Below, in pieces: positions 25,251-36,062 of a stretch of DNA of 64,000 nt. How positions within the stretch are numbered: position 1 is the stretch's first letter; each line of letters begins with the position of its first letter. The notes below the pieces were generated by a model, which made no database searches, was not told the DNA's origin, and was given only the letters and a program-made list of their open reading frames with translations. The position numbers and the translations under genes are program-made. The stretch comes from Ustilaginoidea virens (lineage: Eukaryota; Ascomycota; Sordariomycetes; Hypocreales; Clavicipitaceae), in assembly GCF_000687475.1 (NCBI RefSeq), contig NC_057319.1, forward strand, positions 1,736,001 to 1,800,000, written 5' to 3'.

Positions 25251-25255
25251 ATGCC

Positions 25256-28200
25256 TGGCCACTGCCATCTGAGCCTCCCCGCTTTTCGTGTTGCTCTGGC
25301 GCCATGATGGGTGCAGCTTCATCGAGCCAGAGCCGAGAAGATCTTGCCCGCGTCGTCCATGTTTGGCTAGACGTGCCCGGGCTGCAGTGTTTGCGAGATG
25401 GCCAAGACTTATTTCACGGAGGGAAAGCCGGAGGACGCGTGCATCCAGTCCCTTGCCAGCTGCCATTGATGTTTTGTCGCAAATCGCAGGCAAAGCTGAG
25501 CCGCGCCTTCCCTTGCCTTCCCCCCGCCCAGTCACCACACGGACCCAGCACGAGCTCCTTCCCAAGGTCCCCCGATGGCGCCGCGCCACAGAAAAGGAAG
25601 GAACGGCTGGCGACTGCGGGTGAACATGGAACATTTGCTGCCAGAGCGAGAGGCAGCGATGCAGCGGTCCAAGAATGAAACGATGCAGCTCCTCCAACTG
25701 CAGTCAATCTGCAAATAGTGCAGGGCGGTTGTAAAAGAAGTATCAAAAGGACAACGGGACGTTAGTTTGAGATAATTCATGGCAAACAATTATGTGCGAG
25801 CGTGTCTGTATTATATAAGCTGGCGGTGGTTTTCCGCACGTGGCCTGCGCGTAGTATAGGGTAGGCAGGGTAGTATAGGGTCGGTGTAAGCGACTTAAGG
25901 AAGTCTGGCAGCGTTACCACAAACTTATAACTCTCTCTTTATAGCTTTTTATATTGGAAGCCTGAGCATTTGGTTTAACTCATAGGTTAAACAGTGTGTA
26001 ATGGCCTTGTATCGGGCATAGCCGAGCTGCAGAGTTGTCATCCACGAGCACTATATAGATCGGAGCCTGCGGCCGCTGTTTCCAGGTATGAATGAAGGGC
26101 TTGGATCAAGGTTTCCGCCTACACCTTCCTTGCGAGCCGTGCCCGGCGCAATAGATGGAGACGTTCTAGGGGCAGAGCAACAAGGGTTGGAAAAGGGCGA
26201 TATTGCTCGGAGCATCGAGTGCGTCGTCTTGGGAGCACAGCATCCTAGAGTCGCACGATTCGCTCGCATCTTAGCCGCGATAAAGCTTCGAGGACCACTA
26301 ACTACTGCTTGATGCTGCTGGCGTTGATGCCGACGTAGTGGACGATGCAGAGGGTAATAGAATGGCATTGCCGTCTCTTTATGTTTTGAGATACTCTTGC
26401 CACAAACGTGGGGGTATATTCTGATCAAGTATGTCGGGAAGATGGCTGCGAAATCTACCGACAAATAGAAGAAGACACTGCAACCGCACCTTCAAAGACG
26501 AAGCGGGAAATGCAGCCTTTGGATACACCCCCTTGGCTGCTTGGCTTTTCTCCTATTTGCAAATCATCCGGACGCTGGACCACGACGCTACCAGGACTGT
26601 TCCGCGTGGCCATGTGCGCCCGACACAGCCGCTTTATCCGGAATTACGTGTGATTGAATCCCCTGATTCGGGTTACGACGATTTTGGTTTCTCAACCCAT
26701 CATGTCTTGCCTTGGTTCGAAAGTGTGTCGTGTGCTTGAGCTATCAAGACTTGAAGGATTCCCGCACGCATGGGGATACGTTGCAAATGGCCCGAGTCTG
26801 TCCGCGGACTTGTGCTATGTTTCTGGGAGGGAGCATGGTTAACACCAAGAATAACTCCAACTCTCGCCATGCTCAACGTCCCTGGGACTTGAGCGACTCG
26901 TAGCTGCAATTTACCGTGATGCCTTGATACTCGACTAGGCTTATGACAGAATCACCTCTGGTAAAGATGCACCATGATTGGCTCAGGAAGGGGTGATGGG
27001 GGCATATACTGCTAACCACAATGGTATCATCTACACAAGCCAAGGAGGGGAAGACGGATGACTTGCGTCGCTCGCAACGGCCAAAGTCGACGCACCATTG
27101 TGCTGGCTATCATGAATGTTCCTGCACCTGCGGCTTGGCAGCTTTCTTTCCACGTGGCCGGCAAGTATGCCGGTGCCGGTAACGGTAACGGTAACGGTTG
27201 CGGTTGCGGCTGCGGTTGCGGCTGCGGTTGCGGGTTACGGTTGCGCGAGCTGTGGAGCCCTTCCATCAGCAGCAGCAGCAACATTTCCGAGGGCTATTTC
27301 CGGTGCCGGCGGGTTGCAATAAAGCGCATGTCCTGGTCTCTGGTCTGTTGCCATCCAGTCGACGCTGGACCGTCGCGATGTGGACAGGACAGAGCAAGAT
27401 GGTGGTTAAGCGCAAGCCTGGAGAGAAGCGGGCAAATGAGCGTTGTTACCAGACATCTGCCGTCTGCGATGGGGCGACGTCTCGGTAGCTTCATCCCGCA
27501 GGACGGGGCAGGGGCATTGCCTGGTACTAAAGGGAACTTGCAGTACACGTATTCCCGGCCACTAGATGGGATGGGAAATGCCGAGACTCGTGTGGCCTCT
27601 TGCCGCCGGCGCAAGGAAGTAGCCTTATGGAGGCGCGTCGTTAGGCGACCCAGCCGCAAAGTTTCGATGACCCAAGCCAACAGCGCGGGATTTTGGCCTG
27701 TACCTTGACGCTCTGTCAATACCGACGACAAGCTGAGGTGAGTTTGTCCCTTGATGCAACGGACCCGACCCGAATCATCATATCGTCGATTGCCTCGGTC
27801 CAACGGCATCGCCGACGCCCCATCCGCCCCGGTTCCTCCGCTTCAAACCACCAAATTTGGCCGCACGGCGTGATGATATCATTGCCACACCAGGGGATCC
27901 ACCGTCTCGACTGTCAACGGCTGCCCCTGGTCGGTAGGGGCGTCGTTCGACCAGCAAAACACGTAAGTTGGGGGGGCCGCCGTCAGAGGCAGCCCAGCCC
28001 AGACCAGCCCGTCGGGTTTTTAGGCTTTGCAGCCGGCCCTTTCCAGGATAGCGACGATAGCGACTACCACCGAGCTCCACCAGAGCTTATTCGAAAAGCG
28101 GCCATTGAAAACAAGGTTGCTGAAGCAAGAGCGATGGTTCCGGCGCTACAATTGGCCAGCGTCGGGGCGGGTAGGCGGGGGGGGGAAAGCGCAAGGCACC

Positions 28201-28485
28201 CCCGTGTCGCCGTGATTGCCGTGATATCCGACCGGCGCGGTGGCTGAGTATCCGCCCTTTTTTGGGGGGCAGGGGGCAGGGGGCAGGGGCAAAGAACCCG
28301 ACGTGCGCGCAGAGTGTATATATTCCACCGTCTCCTGGATTGCTCTTGCCTTCATCCTGTTCCTCAGCGTTTCCCCCCGTCCTGTTTGCCCCAAAGACCA
28401 GCCAGCAAAGCGCAGACTGCACTACGAATAGATCCGCCCTCCCCTCACCCTCCCGGCCGTGTTATCCGTGGTATTCCGCGTCAAC
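25256..28485. other. Gene-poor region right of the copia element
   Basis: 3.2 kb of normal base composition. It includes a hexamer-based repeat of GGTAAC then GGTTGC/GGCTGC units at about 27173-27242. ORFs up to about 215 codons are present but look like chance readings, with high Arg, Ser and Pro and no motif. A TATA-like TATATATT at 28317-28324 probably belongs to the small Cys-rich gene downstream. Confidence 0.5.
27173..27242. repeat. Degenerate hexanucleotide repeat (GGTAAC/GGTTGC/GGCTGC)
   Basis: About eleven 6-bp units in a row with step-wise variants. Confidence 0.8.
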
Positions 28486-28744
28486 ATGCCTAGCGACGTC
28501 GTCAACCAGGCTCCCGCCAAGGAGGAGGTCCTCCCCGTTGATCCTTCCAGCGCTGCTGTGTCACAAGAGCCGGTGAGTTGCGGTCAATGACCCGTTGCGT
28601 GTGCCTCGCGAGGTTTGGTTGCTGAGCTGTTGCTGCTGGTAGTCTGCCGAGCCGCAGATGAGCATGGACACGGCCAGACTTCGAGGCGGAGAGGAGGCCT
28701 CGTGCAACTTCTGCTGCTGCGGGTGCGACGAACAGTGCTGCTAA
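28486..28744 (+). CDS. Small Cys-rich protein with RLRGG motif (62 aa)
   Basis: Two exons, 28486-28572 and 28643-28744, separated by a 70-bp intron with donor GTGAGT and acceptor TAG; phase 0 on both sides. The product is 62 aa with no signal peptide. The first half is acidic and Pro/Ala-rich (MPSDVVNQAPAKEEVLPV), then comes ARLRGGEE, and the last 13 residues hold seven cysteines (CNFCCCGCDEQCC) ending at the stop. A cluster of adjacent cysteines at a C-terminus suggests palmitoylation or metal binding; both are guesses. A TATA-like box lies about 165 bp upstream, and the ATG context TCAACATGCC is favourable. The strong splice signals and the single frame through both exons are the main evidence. 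No family name is assigned. Confidence 0.7.
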
Positions 28745-30981
28745 GTGATGGAAGCCTGAGCCTGGCGCCACGTGGCTGACGCCGACGGGGTTGGGTTGGG
28801 ATGTGTTGGGCTGGGTTGTATTTGATTTGGTCTGGTCTGGTCCTGTAGCGTACGTACACTTTTGGTGCGTCGCTTTGACTTTTCTGCTGGGAGAGAGATG
28901 AGATGAATTGATGAATCCGCACATGTCCTGGCAGCCTCTGGGCCTAGGCCTCGTTTCGTGAACTGGGCGTGCGTACTCGGTACTGCCACCTGCGTACTGC
29001 GTGCTGTACGGAGTACACGGGGCGGAAATGATTCTGACCAGGATGACGGATGATCGATCACCCAAGGGACTGAGCTTGGAAGCCTCCCTGGGCCGTCTGT
29101 CCTGGATTACGGGGGGCGCTGGTTCGCTTTCTCAGAGTCCAGAGTCCAGACCGACTTTTTGGGTTTGCCTGCTGACGACGGAGTTCTTCTACTCCGTATC
29201 CGTACGGAGTAAAAGAAGTCGCAGGTTCCACACCTGGCCTTCTGATACGCGCGACATGGAGTACACGCTACTCCGCGCTACAGTGCGGACTGCGAGATAG
29301 TCCGTAGAACCATCTAGACCCGATCATCGTTCGTTGGGCCCGTTGGGCCCGGTGGCTGGCCGGCAGGATCAACCTTTCCCCACCTGCCAAGCTTCAACCC
29401 ACCACACCCGACCCGGGCGGCGGCTGATCCCTGCCTAATGCGTGTTCAACTCCCCAACTTCCAAGCCGTCATGCCATGCGAGTGGCCGCCACCAAGACTC
29501 GAAAGCCAAACGTACCGTCAAGCGAGGTATAGAGTAGTCCGAATCCGCGATCAGGCCGCAATCAAAATTCTCGTTGCAGGCTTTCAAGGTTTCAAAGCTT
29601 CAAGGCTTCAAGCCGCCTATCCTGACCGGCGGTTGGACCACGGACATCATCGTCCTTGCAAGTGACGTGACAATCGCAACAAGAAAGAGGTTGCCGACGC
29701 TCCAGTTTGCAATCGGCTTCATGCATCTCGCCCATAACGCACCCTTCGCCTACCCACGTGTATCGCTCCTGTTTTGCGCCTGGGCCGCTGATAGTGTGAG
29801 CTTTTGGCGTGGCTCTGATATCCATGTCCGTCTGCTGCTTTATACTGCCCGCTTGTTCGTAGCAAGTGTACCTCGACTCGGATATTCTCCCAGGCCTGCC
29901 GTCCATCTCATCTATGACGACTCGAGGCGAAGTCGTCGTCCCAGTCTCCTTTGCAAAGGTCAAGCCCAAAAGGCTTCGACCCTTAAAAGATCACCCTGTG
30001 GGGAGAGGAGATGCGCAAACGGAGCCGTGAGAAAGAACGTGCTCTGCCTGGAAAGCCTATGCTCGCAAAGCTTATATCCAGACATCCAACGGGCGGGGCT
30101 ACGAAATCATTCCAATTGCAGTTGCACAATTGGCCTCGGCGCGACAGGGTATATGCTGGGGCGCCCTCCACGCGCTGATATCAACGAGGGACTGGATGCG
30201 CACAGCACCCGTGTTGTTTTCGTCACAGATTGCCGCACCGTATGCAAGGACGCTGTGAGCTCTTCTTGACCATCAAAAACCAGCTTCTATATAAGTATTT
30301 CTGTGATTTCAGACACCAACCATGGAGAATCGCCAGTCGCAAACGCAAGTTCGAGATAGACAAGGAAACCTCGTGCAGGCATTGCGTATACACCCTTTCA
30401 AGACCGGCATACTGGATGCCGGGGGCAGGTCCACGATGCTCGCAGGTTTCCTAGGCAGACACTATGCTAGATTGCACTGCGGGACGGGAGCAACGCAACC
30501 GGCTTGGAATCCGTCAATGAAAATAAGCCGCTGAAAAATACACGTGGCAGACTCGTGGCAGACTCGGTGAGCAGCATGCAGGGCTTCATCAATCGGCGTC
30601 ATCAGGTGTTCGTCGTCAAGGTACATTTCGACCATCAGCGGCGGATGACGGTCATGGTAAAAGACAGGATAGTCGCACAGAGTGGACGAGCCATACATGC
30701 CCATTGCCCCGTCTCAGAAGGAAGCTATGGCAGCGCAGCCACGCCGCCGCGCCGCCGCGCCATTGCAAATCCCACGCTTCTTCGCGACTGGCTCGAGCCA
30801 CAATGGCAGAATAGCCTGAGCCAGTGGCGGAAAACCGCGGCCTGATGCCGGATGCCTGATACCGTTCAAGCTGCTCGGCTCGCCCTTGATGATCCCTCCA
30901 GCTACACAAATCGCCGACAGGGTGATATGATAGCATGGCACCGCCCGCGCTCCCCTATCATAGCCCGTGCCGCAACGCCCG
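28745..30981. other. Intergenic region, no supported gene
   Basis: 2.2 kb with several TACGGAGTA-type motifs and a perfect 9-bp hairpin of that motif at 29190-29211. A 231-codon ORF (29574-30269, +) begins inside a repeated CTTCAAG stretch and has no recognisable features. Confidence 0.5.
29190..29211. repeat. Perfect inverted repeat TACTCCGTA / TACGGAGTA
   Basis: 9-bp arms (29190-29198, 29203-29211) with a 4-nt loop TCCG; the clearest of several copies of this motif in the window. Confidence 0.9.
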
Positions 30982-31169
30982 TCACAAGTTTTCGAGATGG
31001 AGAGCAAGCTCATCGAGTTCTTTGCGCGTGGCCAGATGCTTTTGACTTTGCTCCTCGTACTTTTTCTCCCAACTGTCTCTCTCTGCCTCGATGGCCTTGA
31101 TCTGCCGCTCGGAGCTGTTTCCTCTCCATTACTAGGTGCGCTAGAAGTATATGGCGGCTTTCGTCGAAG

Positions 31170-31203
<34 letters not shown>

Positions 31204-31602
31204 GGTTGGCAGGCAGGCAGGGAGCGAGGGAGAGAGGAGGATGCAGAGCGTCACCCGGGGGTTTGCTTGCCTGGCACGTACTTGTCGGCCTCGATTTCCA
31301 GCATGTTCAGCTTGGCAACGAGCCTTTTGACCTCCTCGGCTGCGTCGTCTGCGGCGTCGAGCGCCCTCTCGGCCGCCTGGACCTTTGCGTGTAGGGTCTC
31401 AATCAGGGCGACTTTGGCTGCCAGATCTTGGTTGAGCTGTCGCACCTCTGCCCTTAGCGAGTCGTTCTCCTTCTCAAGGGAATCGGCTTTGGACGAGAGG
31501 GCGTTCAATTTCTGGCGTGGGCATCCGTGGTGGGGGTTTCAGCGTTTGCATGGATTTGTACGTGGATTTCTGCCATGCACCTACATCCTTGATGCGATCC
31601 AT
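30982..31602 (-). CDS. Short tropomyosin-like coiled-coil protein (126 aa)
   Basis: Three exons: 31602-31585, 31511-31282 and 31114-30982. Intron 1 (31584-31512) has donor GTAGGT and acceptor CAG; intron 2 (31281-31115) has donor GTACGT and acceptor CAG and contains the T31 tract. The protein starts MDRIKDKLNALSSKADSLE, closely like the fungal tropomyosin start MDKIKEKMNAL, is heptad-patterned throughout, and ends with an AERDSWEKKYEEQSQKH segment and LENL, again as in tropomyosin. Tropomyosin winds along actin cables and stabilises them. This form is 126 aa against about 161 in most fungi, a shortfall of 35 residues or five heptads, mostly before the C-terminal block. It could be a diverged paralogue. 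The ATG lies in a strong context (CGCCATGG). A full-length tropomyosin elsewhere in the genome would be expected. Confidence 0.8.
31172..31202. repeat. Poly-T tract (31 bp) inside tropomyosin-like intron 2
   Basis: On the coding (minus) strand this is A31 about 60 bp before the 3' splice site, unusual because tracts before acceptors are normally pyrimidine. Confidence 0.9.
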
Positions 31603-34353
31603 GGCGAGTCTCGAGATGGGTCTGGTTGAACGTCTTGGACGCGGCCAGGGGTGTGGCGTGGCAGTCTCGTTGGGGGTCTTTGCACGTCGACGTCTCGACT
31701 CGAAACCTGGGCCCGACAGTGGACACCAGCTGTACGGAGGACTCCAGTCTGCACAAGACAACATCGTCGTCGAGTTCGCAGGGCACCAAGGGTTTATTAT
31801 ACATGGTGGGCGACTGGCGGGCATCCTGGGCAGGCGGCAACCTCCGAGCGGGACATGAGAATTGATCAATTGATGTCAACTGCCTGGGCGCCACCGCTGT
31901 ATTCCCAGGCCGAATTGATCAGGCTGGGTTGATCAGACGGCCCAGACCGCTACGCGGCCAACTACATGTAGTTAGTTACATTAGCCCCTTGCCAAGCGCC
32001 CTGTGGGCCGCAACATGCCCCTTGCCTCCAGACCAGTTGAGTTGATATACATACCCATCGGAGCCTAAAGACACCCGGGTGCTCATGCGGTGCCGCGGCG
32101 CTTGCGTCTCAGATATGGTGACATTCTTCAAGATGACTAGACGCCCATGATGATGCGTATGGGAAACCCGGGGTCAATATGAAACGAGCTGGTCTCGGTC
32201 GGCTTGATCCAACACGACGCCCGAAAATGCTGCTAATAACTTGGTTCTGCTTTCAAGCCCCCAGCAGCAAATAATATGTGTCGAGCAGCTACAAGATTTT
32301 TTTCGTCTTTTTCTTCTTCTTTTTTTTTTTTTTTTGGCCTCACTAGCTTTTGCCCTTCAGCGTTCCCAGCGACACGCTCCGTGGCTTCTTTGGCGTGGAT
32401 TACCACGGTCACGACCTCAAAACACAGACGCACCACCTAGCTCGAGCATGCTTGCAGTCGCCAACCCAGTGAGCGACCACAGCCTCTCGAACCAATACTG
32501 TCCACACGTATGTAATGATGAACGGAACGACGGAGACTCAAGTGTAACAGAATCGATTTTTGGGTGGGGGCTGTATCCAGCATATTCTCAAAGCTGGGCC
32601 CGCGGAGCAAGATGGTCAGCTCCTTGAAGCGGCTGGCGACGGCCTTGTCGGCGATGGAGCCTTTTCTTGGGGCGAATCGGCAGCGCGAGGTCGACAGGTT
32701 CTTTAGAAATAGAGCGGATATGGTCGGAACCTGCCAATGCTTGCTTCAATGACTGGTTCACCACAGGTTGAAACGGGTACGCTTGTTGCCACCTCGTCCA
32801 GAAGGCTTCTCACACAACAAAAAAAAAAAAAAAAATTTTTTTTTTAGACTCACCCCAGTCTTACGCACGTTTCGCGGACCGGGTCAGAGGTTTCATGTCA
32901 TGTTGGTGGCGCCCTCTCTGATGGCCGGCTCAACTATGGCCGCGCCTCTCAAGGCCCGATTGCTCGACTGGGTTCGTCATGCACCATGCTTGTGCTGGGA
33001 TGCAACGTGCGTTGTGCCTGGAGGCCCACGTATTGGGGCTTCCAAGAGGAAATAGTTGTTACAGGCATTGCCACGTATTTCGACGACGTTCCCGCATTTC
33101 TCTTGGATGCGGCGCGATCCGATGCGTGCGTTGCCCTGGCCTTTGCCCCCATACGTCCAAGAAGCCTATTCGGACTTGGCGAATAAACTGCGACCACGGG
33201 GCGGACGGGTCGAGCCACCCGCAGACGGCGGTAGTGATGAAGCCGCTTCAGCACAGATGTGCAGGGCTCGCCTGACATGGAGGGGACGGCTCGCGCGGGC
33301 AGAAATATCGAACGAGGGCGGTTGCGGCGCCAATAGCTCCTTTTCCTTGCCGGGGACAAACTGCGAGGCGATTGTCAACCTGAAAGAGTTTCCGCTACGG
33401 TGTGACAGTCGCGAGAACTGCCGCAACCGACTGGCAAATGGTGGTTTGGTATTCCTGCATGGTCGGTAGGGTTGTCGGACGCGTCAACTGTAGAAGACGT
33501 TCTCGCACGGCGAGTTGGCACGGGGAACCGGTCTTGGGCGGCAAAGGCCATCTTCTCGTGACGGTGCGAGACGTCTGGGAAATTTGGTGTTTTCCGTGTG
33601 CTGGTTAGAATGGGGAAAATTGGAAAAAACATGGATTTTACAAAAATGGTAGGTAGGCTGTGATGATTGATCCACAAACTGGTTGTCGCAGCACCGAATT
33701 TTACGATTCCGTCGCAAGGTACGTACCTCGGTAGACTGATAATAAAGTTCCACCCAACTATGACCACGACTGGATCACGTGGCTTGGCGCCCCCCGGAAC
33801 GAAAGTCATTGGCCCGACGCACCTACGGATAAATGCATCCACTCCACCGTGCATATAGAGCAAAGCCACACCGTTAACTGCGGATGCGGGGCCCGAAGCA
33901 TATAACATCTCCAGTCGTCATCGCCATGTTCAACTCTGCAAGCACGGCTGACTACCAAAAGGTGCCCAGTTACTCGTAGTACGGATGCGAGGTGCATGCC
34001 TTCTTGGTAAACAGACTGTTAGTGAAGCCAACCCAGTTGACAGCCATTGCATTGACAGCCCACCATTGCTTGAAGTGAAAGTGGGACGCTCGGTAGATCT
34101 ACGGAATACAGAGAGCCGAGTGCCGAGTGCCGAGTGCCGAGTGCCGAGTACAGAGTTCATACTTTACAGTGCGCCGTCGGCGCCAAATTCCAGCACTTTG
34201 CACAGAGCCATGAGAAAGATGTGTCAGCTGCGCAAGGGACCGAGATGAACATAATCTCCTCTCGACAAGCGACCAACAAGACCTCTCGGCTGGCGGCTTC
34301 ACAACAGCCATGCGCAACGTTCCGATATCCCTCGCCAAGGCCAACACAACACC
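31603..34353. other. Intergenic region, no supported gene
   Basis: 2.75 kb. It contains T-rich and A-rich homopolymers at about 32318-32335 and 32819-32846, and a GAGTGCC heptanucleotide array at about 34115-34149. Short open stretches at 32560-32760 (minus) and 33000-33190 (+) read as protein-like for 40-60 codons but show no family motif; they may be gene relics. Confidence 0.45.
34115..34149. repeat. GAGTGCC heptanucleotide array
   Basis: About five tandem copies, about 205 bp upstream of the RWD-domain gene. Confidence 0.85.
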
Positions 34354-35238
34354 ATGCCGGGATTCCTCCCCGACGAGCTTATGGAGCTGCAACTCGCGCA
34401 GATCGACCTGCTCGTGGCTATGTTTCCGGGGCAAGACCCAACCTGGCTAGATGAGTCCTCGTCGACATGGCTCAACGCCTTTCGAGACCTGCACAGCGGC
34501 CGCATTCCCGCTCTGCCACCCGATGCCCCGTCCGCCGTGTCCCTGCTTCTCACCTGCCCAGTCACCTGCCAAGCGGATGGCAGGCACCGGAGCCCAGAGA
34601 CCATCCAGCTGGACATTACCGTCCCCTTTACGCACGACGGCGACGCAGACGAACCCCCGCACCCGAGGGTACGTCTGGTCCAACCAGGGTGGATGAGCAA
34701 GGCAGAGGCCGCGGCGCTCGCGGCCGACGTGCCCGAAGACGAGGACGTGTTCGCCACGATTGAGCACATCAGAGAAGCTGCGTCGCGCCAGCTGTCATGG
34801 CCGCCACCCCGAGAGAGCCGGGGCCTGGAGCAGCGAGAGGAGGCGCAGACGCTGTCCAGGATATGGTACTACTTCCCGTCGATAAGCACGCGCTCCAAGC
34901 GCGACGACATTGTCAGGTACGCGCCCGCCTACAACCTGACGGGGTTCCTGCTGTCGGGAAAGCCGGGGGTGCTGTGTCTGGAGGGCGCATCGGACAGCGT
35001 GGACGCCTACATCAAGTTCATCAAGACGGAGAGTTGGAGCGACATCCCGGCCAGTCATAAAAAGGTGAGCGAGCGGTTCAGGGAGCGGGGCGTCACGAGG
35101 GCGTTTGGGGACATGCGGGAGATTACGGATGCGTTGGACAAGAGGGGCGAGAGGGCAAATAGGGCGGATATGAAGCTGCTGGAGGCGTGGCTGGTGGAGC
35201 GAGGGCTGGGTGAGGCATTTATGAAGGTGTTGACCTGA
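34354..35238 (+). CDS. RWD domain protein with C-terminal DUF1115 (RWDD2-like)
   Basis: A single-exon gene of 294 aa. The N-terminal RWD-like domain (about residues 5-150) begins DELMELQLAQIDLLVAMFPG and carries the acidic, proline-rich loop usual for RWD folds. The C-terminal part (about 165-290) is DUF1115, also found at the C-terminus of Prp3, with IWYYFPSISTRSKRDDIV, AYNLTGFLLSGKPGVLCLEG and a helical tail to VFMKVLT-like residues. RWDD2 proteins have no settled biochemical role; RWD domains bind protein partners and resemble E2 enzymes without the cysteine. The ATG 34354 has a favourable context (ACACCATGCC) and directly precedes the domain. No intron is needed. Its flanks are long intergenic regions, so context adds nothing. 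Confidence 0.88.
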   Translation: MPGFLPDELMELQLAQIDLLVAMFPGQDPTWLDESSSTWLNAFRDLHSGRIPALPPDAPSAVSLLLTCPVTCQADGRHRSPETIQLDITVPFTHDGDADEPPHPRVRLVQPGWMSKAEAAALAADVPEDEDVFATIEHIREAASRQLSWPPPRESRGLEQREEAQTLSRIWYYFPSISTRSKRDDIVRYAPAYNLTGFLLSGKPGVLCLEGASDSVDAYIKFIKTESWSDIPASHKKVSERFRERGVTRAFGDMREITDALDKRGERANRADMKLLEAWLVERGLGEAFMKVLT

Positions 35239-36062
35239 CGACGGCCATGCGGAGCGGCAGATGTTGATGGCAGCATATTGATTGTTGCGGAGGGCAGATG
35301 GACCTCGTTTGGGTGCAGAAACGCAAGTGCTTCGATGGGGGAGTCGGAGAAATGGTGCCTGTACGTGACGACCGCATGCATATACCTGGCATGGACTCTA
35401 GGGTAATAATAGCAGCATCGTATTTGGAGAGGAGGAATAGCAGCTTCTTGTGCCGAGAGCAAGAATAGCAGCAACCCTGAATACCTGAGGAAGAATGGTG
35501 CCTGATCTGAATACCTCGGGGAGAATAACGACTAATTTTGGAATGCAGTAGCATCCCCTTGAAGAATAAATAGCCACACTGAATCATCTTCTTGATGCAT
35601 GTTCGGCTTTACCCTGGCGCTTCTTCGCAAGACTCGACCACTTGGCAAACGGGAACCCGCAGCGACATGTCCACCACAAAAAGGAACAGTCCCCTTGATA
35701 GACCGTGTACGGCTTAAATATAGTCTCGGCGTAGCGGGCATTCCCCAGAGTCGGTGCGCAGCAGAGAACCCCAAGCGCCCTGTGCTCCATTCACCACCTC
35801 GGGCTCGCCGGCGTTGCTCCTGTTGCCCCCTCCAACCTGGCGATGGCGTTGGCAAAAAATAGCAGCAGAGGATCCCCAGGGAATCTTTCCCGCATCCTCG
35901 CTGCATCAATATATAACCCAGGCTGCCGTGCGGTTTGACTAGCCTAGGCTCTCTCAGTTTGCCCATCCACTCCTTTGCCCAAAGTCGCTCGTTTCAATAC
36001 GAAAAGGAAAACAAATCAAACCAAAACACCAAAGAGTCAAGACACTTGCCCTCCTTTTGATC
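35239..36062. promoter_or_regulatory. Upstream region of the secreted Cys-containing protein gene
   Basis: 824 bp; contains a TATA-like TATATAA at 35910-35916, 147 bp before the next start, followed by an A/C-rich leader without ATG close to the start, typical of highly expressed fungal genes. No gene seen. Confidence 0.55.

Larger units (their letters stand above)
19410..25255 (-). mobile_element. Ty1/copia LTR retrotransposon, full length, RIP-degraded
   Basis: A complete element on the minus strand: 5' LTR 25055-25250, 3' LTR 19415-19610, both 196 bp with TGT...ACA ends, flanked by the 5-bp duplication ATGCC (19410-19414 and 25251-25255). The primer-binding site TGGTAGCAATTGT touches the 5' LTR at 25054-25042 and resembles the initiator-Met-tRNA site used by Ty1 (TGGTAGC). 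A G-rich polypurine tract (19620-19611) touches the 3' LTR. Order on the minus strand is gag, GAG-pre-integrase, RT, as in copia. The interior is AT-shifted, with stops of the TGG-to-TAG and CAR-to-TAR kind, so it cannot encode its proteins. Confidence 0.95.

Noticed and set aside
25182..25697. 171-codon ORF starting near the copia LTR edge
   Set aside because: Overlaps the LTR boundary and shows no protein features on either strand.
29574..30269. 231-codon ORF on the + strand
   Set aside because: Starts in a CTTCAAG repeat, shows no motif, and other frames are similarly open.
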